Below are positions 16,800-26,545 of a stretch of 64,000 nt of DNA, piece by piece. Position 1 is the first letter of the stretch. The number at the start of each line of letters is the position of its first letter. Made by a program: the position numbers and the translations under genes. The stretch lies in contig JAILXR010000001.1 of assembly GCA_050789445.1 (NCBI GenBank), positions 62,001 to 126,000 of the forward strand, written 5' to 3'. Under the pieces are notes generated by a model. It searched no databases. It saw nothing but the letters and a program-made list of their open reading frames with translations, and was not told the origin of the DNA. Source of the stretch: JAWSVE01 sp050789445. Lineage in GTDB: Bacteria > Pseudomonadota > Gammaproteobacteria > Pseudomonadales > Cellvibrionaceae.

Positions 16800-17951
16800 T
16801 TAAGCGACGGTCAAACTCATCATAGCTGAAGAAAAGCGACCGCTTTCAGGAATGTAACATAGCAATCGTTGGCCTGATTGTAATTTTCCTGAGTTGTAGA
16901 GCTCTTCTAGCATGATATAAATAGATGCAGAGCCAGTATTGCCTTTTTCTGGGAGATTGGTAAACCACTTCTCTTTTGGAATATCTAGGCCCACTCGCTG
17001 AATGCTTTCTTGTACCCCTTTAGCGAAAAAATTCGATGAATAGTGAGGAATAAAATAATCGAATTGATCAGCCGTTAAATTGTAGCGCGCTATTAGGTCA
17101 GTTAAGGGTTTTTCGACAGTGTAATGCAAAACATTTTCATTCAATAATTTCACATCTTGCTTAACAGAAAGTACTGATTGCTCATTACGCTCGTTACTGT
17201 TGAAGTTTTGCCAGCCTGTCATCGTGCCATCTTCATTTTTAACCGCGCCAGCGTACATGCAAGTTTCCATTTCTCCGGCATAAGAATAAAGGTGCAGCCA
17301 GTCTACTCGAAGAGATAGGCGATCAGGAGCAGGTTGGGGTTGAAGCAACATGGCGCCCGCGCCATCAGATAACATCCAGCGCAAAAAATCTTTTTCGAAC
17401 GCGAGTTCAGGCTGAGTTTCTAATTGGTTTAATTTTGCTTCTGTTTCAGCAGCAAAATTATTCGCCGTCATCACACCTGAAGACAGTTCTGATCCAGTGG
17501 CGATTGCATTTTTATATTCGCCACTCAAAATTCCTAGATAAGCATATTTAAAAGCCGTCATTCCCGCTAAGCAAACACCGCTTGTCGCAACAACTTCGCA
17601 AGGGTGTAATCCCAGCTCGCCTTGAACCATCACCGCATGATTTGGCATTAACTGATCGGCAATAGATGTTCCGCTAGCGAGGCAATCAATGTCGTCAAGT
17701 TGAATGGTATCTTTGGTGACATTTTTTATTGCCTCAGCTGTGAGCTGTGCATTCGAGTAGTTGTGCTTTAGTGTTTTAGGATCGATGGCATAGTAACGTT
17801 GTTTAATGCCGTTGCTTCGCAGAATAGTTCTACGCGCTCTAGAGGGGCGAACGCCTACTTGTCCCAAAAGCGATTCCATGTCGTTGTTGTCGACGGGATC
17901 GTTGGGTAGAAAAGCTCCAATGTTTGTAATATAAACTGCGTTGTCTGGCAT
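16800..17951 (-). CDS. darB: DarB-like KAS III-type condensing enzyme
   Basis: This 383-residue thiolase-fold enzyme has a full Cys-His-Asn triad: Cys127 (ATSGVCLAGM), His303 (FIPHYSSNFF) and Asn338 (EKGNTGSASI). The N-terminus (FLPNDPV, PSRARRTILRSNGIKQRYYA) matches the DarB group, which joins two beta-keto acyl chains head-to-head into a 2,5-dialkylcyclohexane-1,3-dione, rather than FabH. The DarA-like gene is 38 bases upstream in the same direction, as in dialkylresorcinol loci. Substrates would be acyl groups made by the locus ketosynthase plus a housekeeping acyl chain; this is inferred from the family. Confidence 0.82.
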   Translation of the reverse strand: MPDNAVYITNIGAFLPNDPVDNNDMESLLGQVGVRPSRARRTILRSNGIKQRYYAIDPKTLKHNYSNAQLTAEAIKNVTKDTIQLDDIDCLASGTSIADQLMPNHAVMVQGELGLHPCEVVATSGVCLAGMTAFKYAYLGILSGEYKNAIATGSELSSGVMTANNFAAETEAKLNQLETQPELAFEKDFLRWMLSDGAGAMLLQPQPAPDRLSLRVDWLHLYSYAGEMETCMYAGAVKNEDGTMTGWQNFNSNERNEQSVLSVKQDVKLLNENVLHYTVEKPLTDLIARYNLTADQFDYFIPHYSSNFFAKGVQESIQRVGLDIPKEKWFTNLPEKGNTGSASIYIMLEELYNSGKLQSGQRLLCYIPESGRFSSAMMSLTVA

Positions 17952-17989
17952 AACTGCTTTTTAAATCCTGGTAAGTTAGAACTTGTAAG

Positions 17990-18937
17990 TTAAATCCTGT
18001 GCGTCTCTTCACCCGAGGGTGCTGCAAAATACGCTTTTTGTTCGGCCGTTCTTTTTTTTAATAATGGCGAAAATAGTCTTTTCAAAATCGCAGAAATCGG
18101 AACGACGGTTAAAATCATTGTGATTAAAAATAAAATATAAAAAACGAGCACAAATTTTCGGATGACCGATTGCTGATTGCCAAGACTACGTAATAGTTTG
18201 CCCCAAATCTCAAAACTTCGGCGTGCAATTTTTTCAGATGCAATTAATCTTTCGTTAACTTCAACAGCGCCTAATCCTTTCAGTGTCGGCTCTGTTATTT
18301 TTGATGATGTTTTTTCTAATTCTTCTTTTATCGCTACGCCGAATCGTCTTGAGTCGACTATATCTCTTTCGCTTACGCCAGCTCTCGGTATTAATCCATC
18401 AAGCCAAGGCCCTTTGTTACCAGTGAGTACCCAGAGCGGAGTAGCGATAAATGTAGCCGCGCTATGCGCTTCATCAGTCAATACAATATTGTCGATGAGT
18501 GTTGCTGACAGATTTTTTAATTTTTCTTTAACTATTTCTTGCGCCGTTATCCACATGTTGCGGCAGCCAATAACGGTGATGACTGGAGTATCTTTAAAAA
18601 TATGTTTGGCTTCTTCTGAATTTAAAAAAGTGCTAATAGGTCGAGAGGGTGAAAGGAACCATACTTGGTAAGATAAAATGATCAGGTCAAACTTTTCATC
18701 TGAAATTGCTAGAGGTTTTAGTTCTATATTTTCTTCGTAAACTGTCTCGGGAAAATTATTGAAAAACGATAAAAAAGGCCAAGGAAATGGAAATGCGATT
18801 ACAGGCTCGATGCTTTTGTAAACAACATCAATATCACTGGCGTCTTTGAGTGGAGCAATAATGGAATTCACTATGCGAGTTAGTTGCCCAGTTTGGGAGT
18901 AGCCCAATACGAGCACGCGTTTTTTCATTTCTTGCAT
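17990..18937 (-). CDS. darA: DarA-like dialkylresorcinol-forming enzyme
   Basis: The 315-residue protein begins with a flavodoxin-like strand (RVLVLGYSQTGQLTRIVNSI) and carries the family stretches LIILSYQVWFLSPSRP, VITVIGCRNMWITAQE and ATFIATPLWVLTGNKGPW. It has one membrane segment near the C-terminus (about 265-290). These are the hallmarks of proteins labelled 'dialkylrecorsinol condensing enzyme DarA', which aromatise the DarB cyclohexanedione. It is first of four minus-strand genes (darA-darB-unknown-btrH-like). The start may be residue 1 or the Met at residue 4. A 259-base gap separates it from the carboxylase gene upstream. Confidence 0.8.
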   Translation of the reverse strand: MQEMKKRVLVLGYSQTGQLTRIVNSIIAPLKDASDIDVVYKSIEPVIAFPFPWPFLSFFNNFPETVYEENIELKPLAISDEKFDLIILSYQVWFLSPSRPISTFLNSEEAKHIFKDTPVITVIGCRNMWITAQEIVKEKLKNLSATLIDNIVLTDEAHSAATFIATPLWVLTGNKGPWLDGLIPRAGVSERDIVDSRRFGVAIKEELEKTSSKITEPTLKGLGAVEVNERLIASEKIARRSFEIWGKLLRSLGNQQSVIRKFVLVFYILFLITMILTVVPISAILKRLFSPLLKKRTAEQKAYFAAPSGEETHRI

Positions 18938-19196
18938 GTTTCCGTCATTGTCTCGTCATGGGGTGGTCGTCACTTTTGCGCGCTGTTATCAGTAGCGAAC
19001 TGCGTGTTACGAATTTAGGGCCAAAGTGGCTGTTTGTTTAGTCTGTAGGCGACCCCGATTATGTACCAAATTGATCGAGGCTGCAGGAAAAACAGCTGTG
19101 GATTATGCCATAAGCGGGCGTGACCACTCTAGTAGTGACGGATAAAGTTCGTGTCTTTAGGTAAATCAATGCATATTCATTAACTGTAGGGAATAA
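18938..19196. other. Gap between the carboxylase and darA genes
   Basis: This 259-base stretch holds no supportable gene. A CATAAT -10-like hexamer exists on the minus strand, but I find no convincing -35. Whether darA has its own promoter or is read through from the carboxylase cannot be decided here. Confidence 0.3.
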
Positions 19197-22100
19197 TTAC
19201 CAGGTGTCGACAAAGCTATTTGTCCTGAAATTACTATCCTGTGAGGTTTTATTGTTTTGAAGTGAGCTTTGGGTAGTCGCTTCTAATCCTCTCGCAATCC
19301 AGAGGCGAGTATCTTTGGGATCAATGACGTCATCTAAGTCAAAGTAGGAGGCAACATTGGTAGCTTTGCCGAGTTCATACATTGCAACCACTTTTTCTTG
19401 GTAGAAAGTTTCTCGCTCTTCAAGGTCATTAATAGCGGCTATTTCATTTCTGTAGCCCAGTTTAACGGCGCCTTCTAATCCCATTCCTCCAAATTCGCCA
19501 GTAGGCCATGAGACGGTAAAGAATGGTGCTTTAAAGCTTCCTCCTGCCATTGTCTGAGCGCCAAGGCCGTATGCTTTACGAAGGATGATCGAAAAGAAAG
19601 GGACTTTAAGGGAGGCGCCAGCAATAAATAATCTTGCGGCATGTCGAACGAGTGCCGTTTTTTCTGCTTCGGGTCCCACCATGATTCCCGGCGTATCGCA
19701 TAGGAACGTTACTGGAATATTGAAGGCATTGCAGAGTTGTAAAAAACGGGCCGCTTTGTCTGAACCAGGGCTGTCGATGGCACCGCCTAAATGAGCGGGG
19801 TTGTTTGCGACGATACCGACAGCTTTGCCTTCAATGCGAACAAAGGATGTCACTATTCCTGGTGCAAAGCCTTTTCGTAATTCTAAAACTGAGTCTGTAT
19901 CGGCAAGTAATTCAATGACATTGCGAACATCATAAACTCGTAGGCGGTTTTCTGGGATGACAGTTCTTAATAAATACTGATCAGGGCATTCCCATTTCGT
20001 GAGATCACCTTGAAAGTAACTTAAATATTTTTGTGCGGCAAAGACGGCTTCTTGTTCGTCCTTGACGGCTATATCAATCACACCATTGGGAATGTGGTCG
20101 CTAACCGGTCCGACTTCTTCTGGTTTGAAAACACCTAGGCCGCCACCTTCAATCATGGCGGGGCCGCCCATGCCAATGTTGGCATTTTCGGTAGCAATAA
20201 TCACATCAGAGCAGCCGAGTAAAACGGCATTGCCCGCAAAGCATCGCCCGCTAACAATCCCGACTAGAGGGCAAGAGCCTTTGAGTTTTGCGTAGTCCCA
20301 AAAAGCTAAGCAGTCTAAACCACTGGCGCTGTTTCTTTCTGTTTCACCCGGACGGCCACCGCCTCCTTCTGCAAAAATAACAACGGGTAATCGCCATTGT
20401 TCCGCGAGCTCAAATAGACGATCTTTTTTTCGATGGTTTTTTTGCCCTTGGGTGCCCGCGAATACGGTGTAATCGTAAGACATGACAACGCATTGAGATT
20501 TTTCTTTTGAGAATAATTCTGCGTTGACTGTGCCCATTCCGCCGACTAATCCGTCAGCAGGTGTTTTTTCCATGAGCTCTTCTAGGGAGCGGCGGGCACG
20601 TTGCGCGGCAATAACCAGCGATCCATATTCAATAAAACTTCCTTCGTCGCAGAGGTGGTTAATATTTTCTCGAGTAGTTCTTTGCCCTGTTTTTCGGCGT
20701 CTTGCGACCGCTTCTGGTCTGTTTTCATCAAGCCCGTAGCGGTGACGATCGATAACTTCTTGTAAGTCAGGGCGAATTTTATGTGGGTCTTGTACTTCGG
20801 TTTCGATATTTTTAACATTTTGATCTTCAGAGGGGGTGATTGAAAGTAAAGGCGTGTTTTCAAAAAGAGTTTCACCGGCATTGGTTGCGATTTGAGTGAT
20901 TTTCCCACTAATTTTTGCAGTAATAACGTGTTCCATTTTCATGGACTCTATTATTAATAGCTCATCTCCTTTGTTGATGCTGTCATTAACCTTCACTTGA
21001 AGGCTAACAATGGTTCCTTGAAGGGGAGATGAGACAACATGTTCGTCATCTGAAAATACTGAAGAGTTTTTCTGTGAAATATTTTTACTGGGATCGCTTT
21101 TTGATGTTGTTGGCGATGAGCTAATTGATTCTTTTTCACGAAACTTTTGCTCTTGTGTGACGAGATTGGCAACATTGTCGTCAATCCAGCGAGTATAAAT
21201 ATTCCAGTCTTTGACATCTTCTGTGTTCAAAATAGTCTGCAAAAACTGGGAGTTTGTTTTCACTCCTGACGTTTTAGAGTCACTTAAAGCTTTTGATGTT
21301 TTCTTTAAAAGGCTCTCCCATGAGTTGGATATATTTCTCGAAGAGCAAATAATTTTCGTGATTAGTGAGTCAAAGTTTGGATTGGTGGTGTAGCCGCTAT
21401 ATCCGAATGTGTCTACGCGAACTCCTGGGCCTGTGGGAACAATAAAATGTTCTATTGTTCCCCCCTGTGGTTTTATATCGCCGTTTGCATCAATGGTTTC
21501 CATGTTGATGCGTGCTTGAATGGCTTGCCCTTGAATTAATGGTGGGGTTTCTAAGTGAATTTCTTTCAGCGTTTTATTCGCTGCAATTTCTAATTGTATG
21601 TTGATCAAATCTATGTGAGTGATTTCTTCGGTGATGGTATGTTCGACTTGCAGGCGAGGATTGGCTTCAATAAAGAAAAAGTTGTTGGATTCTACATCAA
21701 CTAAAAATTCGAAGGTGCCTATGTTGTTATACCCTGATTTTTTTGCCATCAATACAGCCGCTTCGAGAATGCTTTCTCTTGTCGAATCATTTAGATTGGG
21801 GCTGGGAGCAACTTCAATAATTTTTTGATGGCGGCGTTGAATACTGCAATCTCTATCCCATGCATGAATTACATTGCCATGATTGTCGGCTATTATTTGG
21901 ATTTCAATGTGGCGCGCTTTTTCGATTAAAGCTTCGACATACACTTGTGCATTTCCAAAAGCGTTAAACGCTTCTGACTGGCATCGCTCAAAAGCTGATT
22001 CAATGTCAGACTCTTGATGAACTATGCGCATTCCTCTGCCGCCGCCGCCAGCAATGGCTTTTATCAGCATTGCGGCTTTTGTTTTTTTGTTGAGTAGCTG

Positions 22101-22538
22101 AAAAAACTCTTTTGCTTCCGAAAGGCTAGTTTCAGTTTGGGTGCCGGGTAAAACCGGAATGTTATGTTTCTGCGCAAATTGTCTTGCAGAAATTTTATCG
22201 CCAAATAACGCAAGCTGTTGGTGTGTCGGCCCAACAAAAGTAATGCCGTTATCCGTGCACTTTTTTGCAAAATCAGCGTTTTCACTCAAGAATCCGTATC
22301 CGGGGTGGATGGCGTCACATTTGTTTTCCTGTGCAATAGTTAGTATCTGTTGTGAGTCGAGGTAGGCGCTAGCTCCTTTGCCTTTAAGCGGTATAGCTTC
22401 ATCTGCGTATTGGTGATGAAGTGAGTTGTGATCGTCTTCAGAATAGATGGCGAGGGTTGAAATATTCATTTCTGCTGCAGTGCGACAAATTCGAATAGCA
22501 ATTTCACCGCGATTGGCGATAAGTAGTTTTTTGAGCAT
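19197..22538 (-). CDS. Single-chain biotin-dependent acyl-CoA carboxylase (BC-BCCP-CT fusion)
   Basis: The 1113-residue polypeptide joins all parts of a carboxylase. A biotin carboxylase spans about residues 1-450 (LIANRGEIAIRICRTA, glycine-rich IAGGGGRGMRIV near 169). A biotin carrier lies around 505-580 with ESMKMEHV, biotinyl Lys near 531. The carboxyltransferase covers about 590-1090 (GGGGRPGETERNS near 729). This matches the single-chain LCC-type carboxylases acting on acetyl-, propionyl- or longer acyl-CoAs. It is not the AccABCD housekeeping enzyme. It lies upstream of darA on the same strand and could supply malonyl-type extender units. birA, its likely biotinylating enzyme, is about 1.4 kb away beyond alr. 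Confidence 0.88.
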   Translation of the reverse strand: MLKKLLIANRGEIAIRICRTAAEMNISTLAIYSEDDHNSLHHQYADEAIPLKGKGASAYLDSQQILTIAQENKCDAIHPGYGFLSENADFAKKCTDNGITFVGPTHQQLALFGDKISARQFAQKHNIPVLPGTQTETSLSEAKEFFQLLNKKTKAAMLIKAIAGGGGRGMRIVHQESDIESAFERCQSEAFNAFGNAQVYVEALIEKARHIEIQIIADNHGNVIHAWDRDCSIQRRHQKIIEVAPSPNLNDSTRESILEAAVLMAKKSGYNNIGTFEFLVDVESNNFFFIEANPRLQVEHTITEEITHIDLINIQLEIAANKTLKEIHLETPPLIQGQAIQARINMETIDANGDIKPQGGTIEHFIVPTGPGVRVDTFGYSGYTTNPNFDSLITKIICSSRNISNSWESLLKKTSKALSDSKTSGVKTNSQFLQTILNTEDVKDWNIYTRWIDDNVANLVTQEQKFREKESISSSPTTSKSDPSKNISQKNSSVFSDDEHVVSSPLQGTIVSLQVKVNDSINKGDELLIIESMKMEHVITAKISGKITQIATNAGETLFENTPLLSITPSEDQNVKNIETEVQDPHKIRPDLQEVIDRHRYGLDENRPEAVARRRKTGQRTTRENINHLCDEGSFIEYGSLVIAAQRARRSLEELMEKTPADGLVGGMGTVNAELFSKEKSQCVVMSYDYTVFAGTQGQKNHRKKDRLFELAEQWRLPVVIFAEGGGGRPGETERNSASGLDCLAFWDYAKLKGSCPLVGIVSGRCFAGNAVLLGCSDVIIATENANIGMGGPAMIEGGGLGVFKPEEVGPVSDHIPNGVIDIAVKDEQEAVFAAQKYLSYFQGDLTKWECPDQYLLRTVIPENRLRVYDVRNVIELLADTDSVLELRKGFAPGIVTSFVRIEGKAVGIVANNPAHLGGAIDSPGSDKAARFLQLCNAFNIPVTFLCDTPGIMVGPEAEKTALVRHAARLFIAGASLKVPFFSIILRKAYGLGAQTMAGGSFKAPFFTVSWPTGEFGGMGLEGAVKLGYRNEIAAINDLEERETFYQEKVVAMYELGKATNVASYFDLDDVIDPKDTRLWIARGLEATTQSSLQNNKTSQDSNFRTNSFVDTW

Positions 22539-22702
22539 GAAAATCCCCTCGGTATAGATTGTTTCTATTTTGTTTTTATTGTGAAGATTATTTTATCGTG
22601 ATGTTTGTGTGTTTTTTAGTATGATTAAGCGTTACTGGTAATGGCCTTGTCAAGATTGGGTACTTTATCACTTAAATAAAATGGGTAAGAAAAGGGTTTG
22701 CG
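22539..22702. other. Divergent intergenic region carboxylase/alr
   Basis: This 164-base AT-rich gap is between divergent genes. I see no convincing promoter pair and no BirA-operator-like TTGTAAACC/GGTTTACAA repeat, so biotin control of the carboxylase is not supported. Confidence 0.3.
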
Positions 22703-23842
22703 GTGAAGAGCGTCGGTCAGCTAAAAATCAATTTGGCAGCTATTCAAAAAAATTGGCAACAGTTTGATCGATTGACCTCGTCAAACACTAATGTCGCTGC
22801 TGTGGTGAAGGCAGATGCTTATGGCCTAGGTGCAAAGCCGGTTGTAAAGGCATTGTTTGAAGAAGGTTGTAACAGTTTCTTTGTGGCCACATTGCGGGAA
22901 GCTTTTGAGGTTAAGTTGGCTGTGTCTGAGGTTGCTCCTATTGAGCAAAGAGCGCCGGATATTTATATTCTTAGCGCAATCAGGAAAGAAGATTTCCCGT
23001 CGTGTGTCGAAGAGGCTTTTATCCCCGTACTGTATTCGGTAGACCAAATAAAAAATTGGGCAGAATACTGCGTTGGCAACTCGATAGATCCACAGAGTGC
23101 GATTAAGGTAGATACTGGAATGCATCGGTTAGGCATTTCGAAATCTGAGCTTTTAGATTTAGTTGAAGAGGAAAAAACCTTAAGCGCGTGTCACCCAGTA
23201 TTGATGATGAGTCATCTTGCTTGCGCTGACGATAACGAGCATCCGTTGAATGAAGAGCAATTGCAGTGCTTTGAGGCGTGTGCGGAATCATTTAGATCGT
23301 TATTCCCTGAGATAAAGCTCAGCTTGTCGAATTCTTCAGGAGTGTTTTTGGGGGCTCAGTATCATTTTGATATTGTTCGGGCCGGGATCGGTTTGTATGG
23401 CGGCAACCCGGCACCTTATGAAAAATGTAAGATGTTGCCGGTTGTTAATCTTGACTTGCCAATTGCACAGGTTAAAGAAGTTGTCGGCCCTGCAGCGATT
23501 GGATACGGGGCAACGTTTGCTGTGTCAAAGAATGAAAAGATTAAGTTAGCTGTCGCCTTGGGGGGGTATGCTGACGGAATTTTTCGAAGTTTAAGTAATG
23601 CTGGTGAAGGATTTGTCGCTGGGAAAGCCGTACCTATGGTGGGGCGAGTTTCAATGGATAGTGTGATTTTTGACGTTTCTTGCATTGAAGATAATTTGCT
23701 AAAAAATGCTTCGGTATCTTTGATGGGGCCTGATCACGTGGTCGATAAGCTGGCAGGCGAGGCTAATACAATCAGCTATGAAATATTGACGAGTTTAGGT
23801 GATCGTTATGATCGAAATTATGTCTATTCGATAGCTGGGTAA
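22703..23842 (+). CDS. alr: Alanine racemase
   Basis: The 379-residue PLP enzyme has the Lys36 site VVKADAYGLG, the second-base Tyr region AIGYGATFAVS and the MVGRVSMD motif. It converts L- to D-alanine in the cytoplasm for peptidoglycan. Length is normal for the family. The start is a GTG; an ATG 22 bases upstream is out of frame. It is followed at 56 bases by birA on the same strand. Confidence 0.93.
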   Translation: MKSVGQLKINLAAIQKNWQQFDRLTSSNTNVAAVVKADAYGLGAKPVVKALFEEGCNSFFVATLREAFEVKLAVSEVAPIEQRAPDIYILSAIRKEDFPSCVEEAFIPVLYSVDQIKNWAEYCVGNSIDPQSAIKVDTGMHRLGISKSELLDLVEEEKTLSACHPVLMMSHLACADDNEHPLNEEQLQCFEACAESFRSLFPEIKLSLSNSSGVFLGAQYHFDIVRAGIGLYGGNPAPYEKCKMLPVVNLDLPIAQVKEVVGPAAIGYGATFAVSKNEKIKLAVALGGYADGIFRSLSNAGEGFVAGKAVPMVGRVSMDSVIFDVSCIEDNLLKNASVSLMGPDHVVDKLAGEANTISYEILTSLGDRYDRNYVYSIAG

Positions 23843-23898
23843 ATTGAACGGCTGTCTTTAAAAGATATCAATAATTTGAGAAAAAAGGTGTCGGCGAA

Positions 23899-24867
23899 AT
23901 GAGTGTAGAGCGCGTAATTGAATTGTTGGCCGATGGGGAAATCCAGTCTGGCGAAGAGCTGGGGAAATTACTTGGTGTCAGTCGTACAGCTGTTTGGAAG
24001 CAGCTTAAAAAAATTGAGGATTTTGGGCTTGAAGTTGAAGCGGTCAAAGGGAAAGGTTATCAACTGCTGGGTGGCATAGAATTATTATCGAAAGAGAAAA
24101 TCCTCGGCAACTTGTCTGATGAAACAAAAAATCTTGTCCGTGAATTGGATATTCTTGGTTCTGTTGATTCAACAAACACTCTCGTTCTTGATAAGGCGAA
24201 ATTGAGCAGTGCTCATGGGCATTTCTGCTTGGCTGAGCACCAAACGGCTGGTAGAGGTCGTCATGGCCGTCAGTGGGTTAGCCCTTATGGTAGAAATATT
24301 TACTTTTCGTGTGGGTGGGCTTTTTCGGGCGGTGCTGCTGTTTTAGAGGGGCTGAGTCTTGCTGTGGGGGTCGCTATCGTGAAAGCGCTGTCATCTTGTG
24401 GTGTTGAAGGCGTTCAGTTGAAGTGGCCTAACGACGTGTTGTGGCAAGGGAAAAAGCTAGCTGGTGTCCTGCTTGAAATGACAGGTGATGCTTCCGGGGA
24501 GTGTCAGGTCGTGATTGGTGTGGGCTTGAATGTCAGTATGGTTGATTCAGAAGCAAAAACTATCGAGCAACAATGGGTGAGCCTTGCCTCGATTCAGCCA
24601 GATATTTCTCGAAATAAATTGATTGCAGGCTTAATTCGTGAGTTAGCTTCGGTGTTGAATGGTTATCAACAAAAAGGGTTTTCCGCTTTGCGATCAGACT
24701 GGGAATCTCTTGATAGTTTTCGGGATAAAGAGGTTGAGATTAGGGTAGGCGATCAAGTGACACTTGGTGTTGTTAAAGGCGTGAGTGATAGTGGGGCGCT
24801 TCGGCTTCAGACAGAATCGGGTGAGCAGTTAATTTATGGCGGTGAAGCGAGTTTGAGATCAGCATGA
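23899..24867 (+). CDS. birA: Biotin-protein ligase / biotin operon repressor
   Basis: This 322-residue bifunctional BirA has an N-terminal winged helix (about 1-65; SGEELGKLLGVSRTAVWKQL), then the ligase core with GRGRHGRQW and KWPNDVLWQGKKLAGVL, and a C-terminal SH3-like domain. It activates biotin to biotinyl-AMP and attaches it to the carrier Lys of carboxylases. The winged helix means it can also repress biotin genes, none of which lie in this window. It overlaps coaX by four bases (ATGA). Confidence 0.93.
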   Translation: MSVERVIELLADGEIQSGEELGKLLGVSRTAVWKQLKKIEDFGLEVEAVKGKGYQLLGGIELLSKEKILGNLSDETKNLVRELDILGSVDSTNTLVLDKAKLSSAHGHFCLAEHQTAGRGRHGRQWVSPYGRNIYFSCGWAFSGGAAVLEGLSLAVGVAIVKALSSCGVEGVQLKWPNDVLWQGKKLAGVLLEMTGDASGECQVVIGVGLNVSMVDSEAKTIEQQWVSLASIQPDISRNKLIAGLIRELASVLNGYQQKGFSALRSDWESLDSFRDKEVEIRVGDQVTLGVVKGVSDSGALRLQTESGEQLIYGGEASLRSA

Positions 24868-25613
24868 CAGTTCAAGACAAAAGCATATTAGATGTTGATG
24901 TTGGAAATACCCGTATAAAATGGCGATTGCTGGAAGGTGAGTCTGTCGCATTAGAGGGGGTTTCTAATCATTCGGATAATTTGTCTGACCGCTTTCGAAA
25001 GGATCTAGCGGAAAAAAAAATTGATCGAGTTAGGGTTGCTACCGTTGTTCGAGGAGATGTATTGGCCGATCTTTCGGAAGCTTGTCGAGCATTATGGAGT
25101 GTTGAGCTCGAGGTTGCTGAGGTTCGGCAGCAGTGTTCTGGAGTGGAGCAAGGCTATGAAGATTGTTCGCGTTTGGGTGTTGATCGATGGCTAGGCGTAT
25201 TAGCGGCTTACAATAAATATCAAAAAGCTTGTTTGGTTGTTAGTTGCGGAACTGCGGCAACCCTTGATTTTGTTGATGCTGATGGACTTCATCTTGGTGG
25301 TTATATTGTTCCTGGTCTAAATTTAATGCGTCAGTCGTTGTTTGGTGGAACTGATGCTGTAAAAGTCGATAAATTTGTTGTGGGTGATTCTCTTGAGTTT
25401 GGACGAAATACAGATGCAGCTGTTAATAATGGGTTGGTTTTGATGTTGTCATCCATGATAAAGCAGGTGTTTGAGCGGCTATCGTTGAATGATGAAAATT
25501 TTCAGCTTGTCATCTGTGGGGGTGATGGTGAAATTATTAGCCGACATCTTGAGCTTCAAAATATTTATGTGAAATCACTTGTTCTCGATGGCTTGGCCTA
25601 CGCTTTACCATAG
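24864..25613 (+). CDS. coaX: Type III pantothenate kinase
   Basis: This 249-residue ASKHA-fold kinase has DVDVGNTRIKWRL at the N-terminus, GVDRWLGVLAAY in the middle and SCGTAATLDFVD followed by GGYIVPGL. It phosphorylates pantothenate in the first step of coenzyme A synthesis. The ATGA overlap with birA indicates translational coupling. CoaX is also the usual birA partner in Pseudomonas-like genomes. Confidence 0.93.
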   Translation: MTVQDKSILDVDVGNTRIKWRLLEGESVALEGVSNHSDNLSDRFRKDLAEKKIDRVRVATVVRGDVLADLSEACRALWSVELEVAEVRQQCSGVEQGYEDCSRLGVDRWLGVLAAYNKYQKACLVVSCGTAATLDFVDADGLHLGGYIVPGLNLMRQSLFGGTDAVKVDKFVVGDSLEFGRNTDAAVNNGLVLMLSSMIKQVFERLSLNDENFQLVICGGDGEIISRHLELQNIYVKSLVLDGLAYALP

Positions 25614-25712
25614 TGTACTGTCGCGGGAAGTCTGTTTTATATGTTTGGGCTTGCTCCGTTTTGATATTTCAGTCTTTGAGTTTGAGAAAAGTAATTAGAG
25701 AATAAGGAAGCT

Positions 25713-26444
25713 ATGCGCTGGATTGTTGGTAGTCTCATTTTTGCGAATGTTTTGGTCTTTGCTTGGTATATGTTGGCGGGGAGCGGGAGTCCAGTAGATG
25801 CTAATATGGGTTCTTCTAGAGCGCAGCAAGGCTCTTCGAGTTCTCCAGCAATTCAACTTTTGTCCGAGATTGGTTCTCAAGAGGTGATTTCTGGGGGAGA
25901 GGAAAAGAGTATAGGGTCTCCAGTACAGGAGCCCTCTGTTGTCCCTGAAACTGATGAAGATGGTAATCCCTTGTGTACTCTTGTGGGACCTTTTCCTAAG
26001 TTGTTAAGAGCTGAATATTTTATTGAGCGGTTGTCAGCGCTTGATGTTTTTTCAGTTGTGTATGAGGTGGAGATACCAGGAGATGTTGGTTATTGGGTTT
26101 TTCTTCCCCCAGAGGAATCTCGAAAGAAGGCTTACAATAAGCTTCGTGAGCTCCAGGCAAAGGGTGTTGATAGTTACGTTATTCCAAAAGGCGAGCTCGA
26201 GAACGGTATTTCTTTTGGAATGTTTAGTCGCGAGAGTTTGGCGGACCAGCGACTAAAGGATATGAAAGAGCAGGGGTATTCTGCTGAACTAAAAGAAATC
26301 ACCCGTTCGTATAAGGAGATTTGGATTCTTTTGCAGCCTGGTCGAGCTAAATTATTAGGTGAAAACACATGGTTAGAGATGCTTTCTACAGATGAAGGCA
26401 TAGAACGTAGACAAAATTATTGTCCAGCTGTTGCTTCCGAGTAA
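25713..26444 (+). CDS. SPOR-domain membrane protein
   Basis: The 243-residue protein has one N-terminal membrane anchor (about residues 3-23, RWIVGSLIFANVLVFAWYML), a Ser-rich linker, a first beta-alpha region (CTLVGPFPK to YWVFLPP) and a SPOR-like domain (SYVIPKGELENGISFGMFSR). SPOR domains bind denuded peptidoglycan at the septum, so a role at the cell envelope in the periplasm is expected. The ATG has GGAAG upstream. It sits between coaX and the tRNA cluster, a common Pseudomonas-type order. Confidence 0.8.
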   Translation: MRWIVGSLIFANVLVFAWYMLAGSGSPVDANMGSSRAQQGSSSSPAIQLLSEIGSQEVISGGEEKSIGSPVQEPSVVPETDEDGNPLCTLVGPFPKLLRAEYFIERLSALDVFSVVYEVEIPGDVGYWVFLPPEESRKKAYNKLRELQAKGVDSYVIPKGELENGISFGMFSRESLADQRLKDMKEQGYSAELKEITRSYKEIWILLQPGRAKLLGENTWLEMLSTDEGIERRQNYCPAVASE

Positions 26445-26545
26445 AACTTTCTCTAGAATCCGCGCTCCACTCTGCTATGAGCTTTGTGGTTAGGGAATTT
26501 TAAGGTCATTAGTTAATCACACCTTATTTAATTTTCTATGTGTGA

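Noticed and set aside
22539..22702. BirA operator before the carboxylase or alr
   Set aside because: No TTGTAAACC/GGTTTACAA-type dyad is present.
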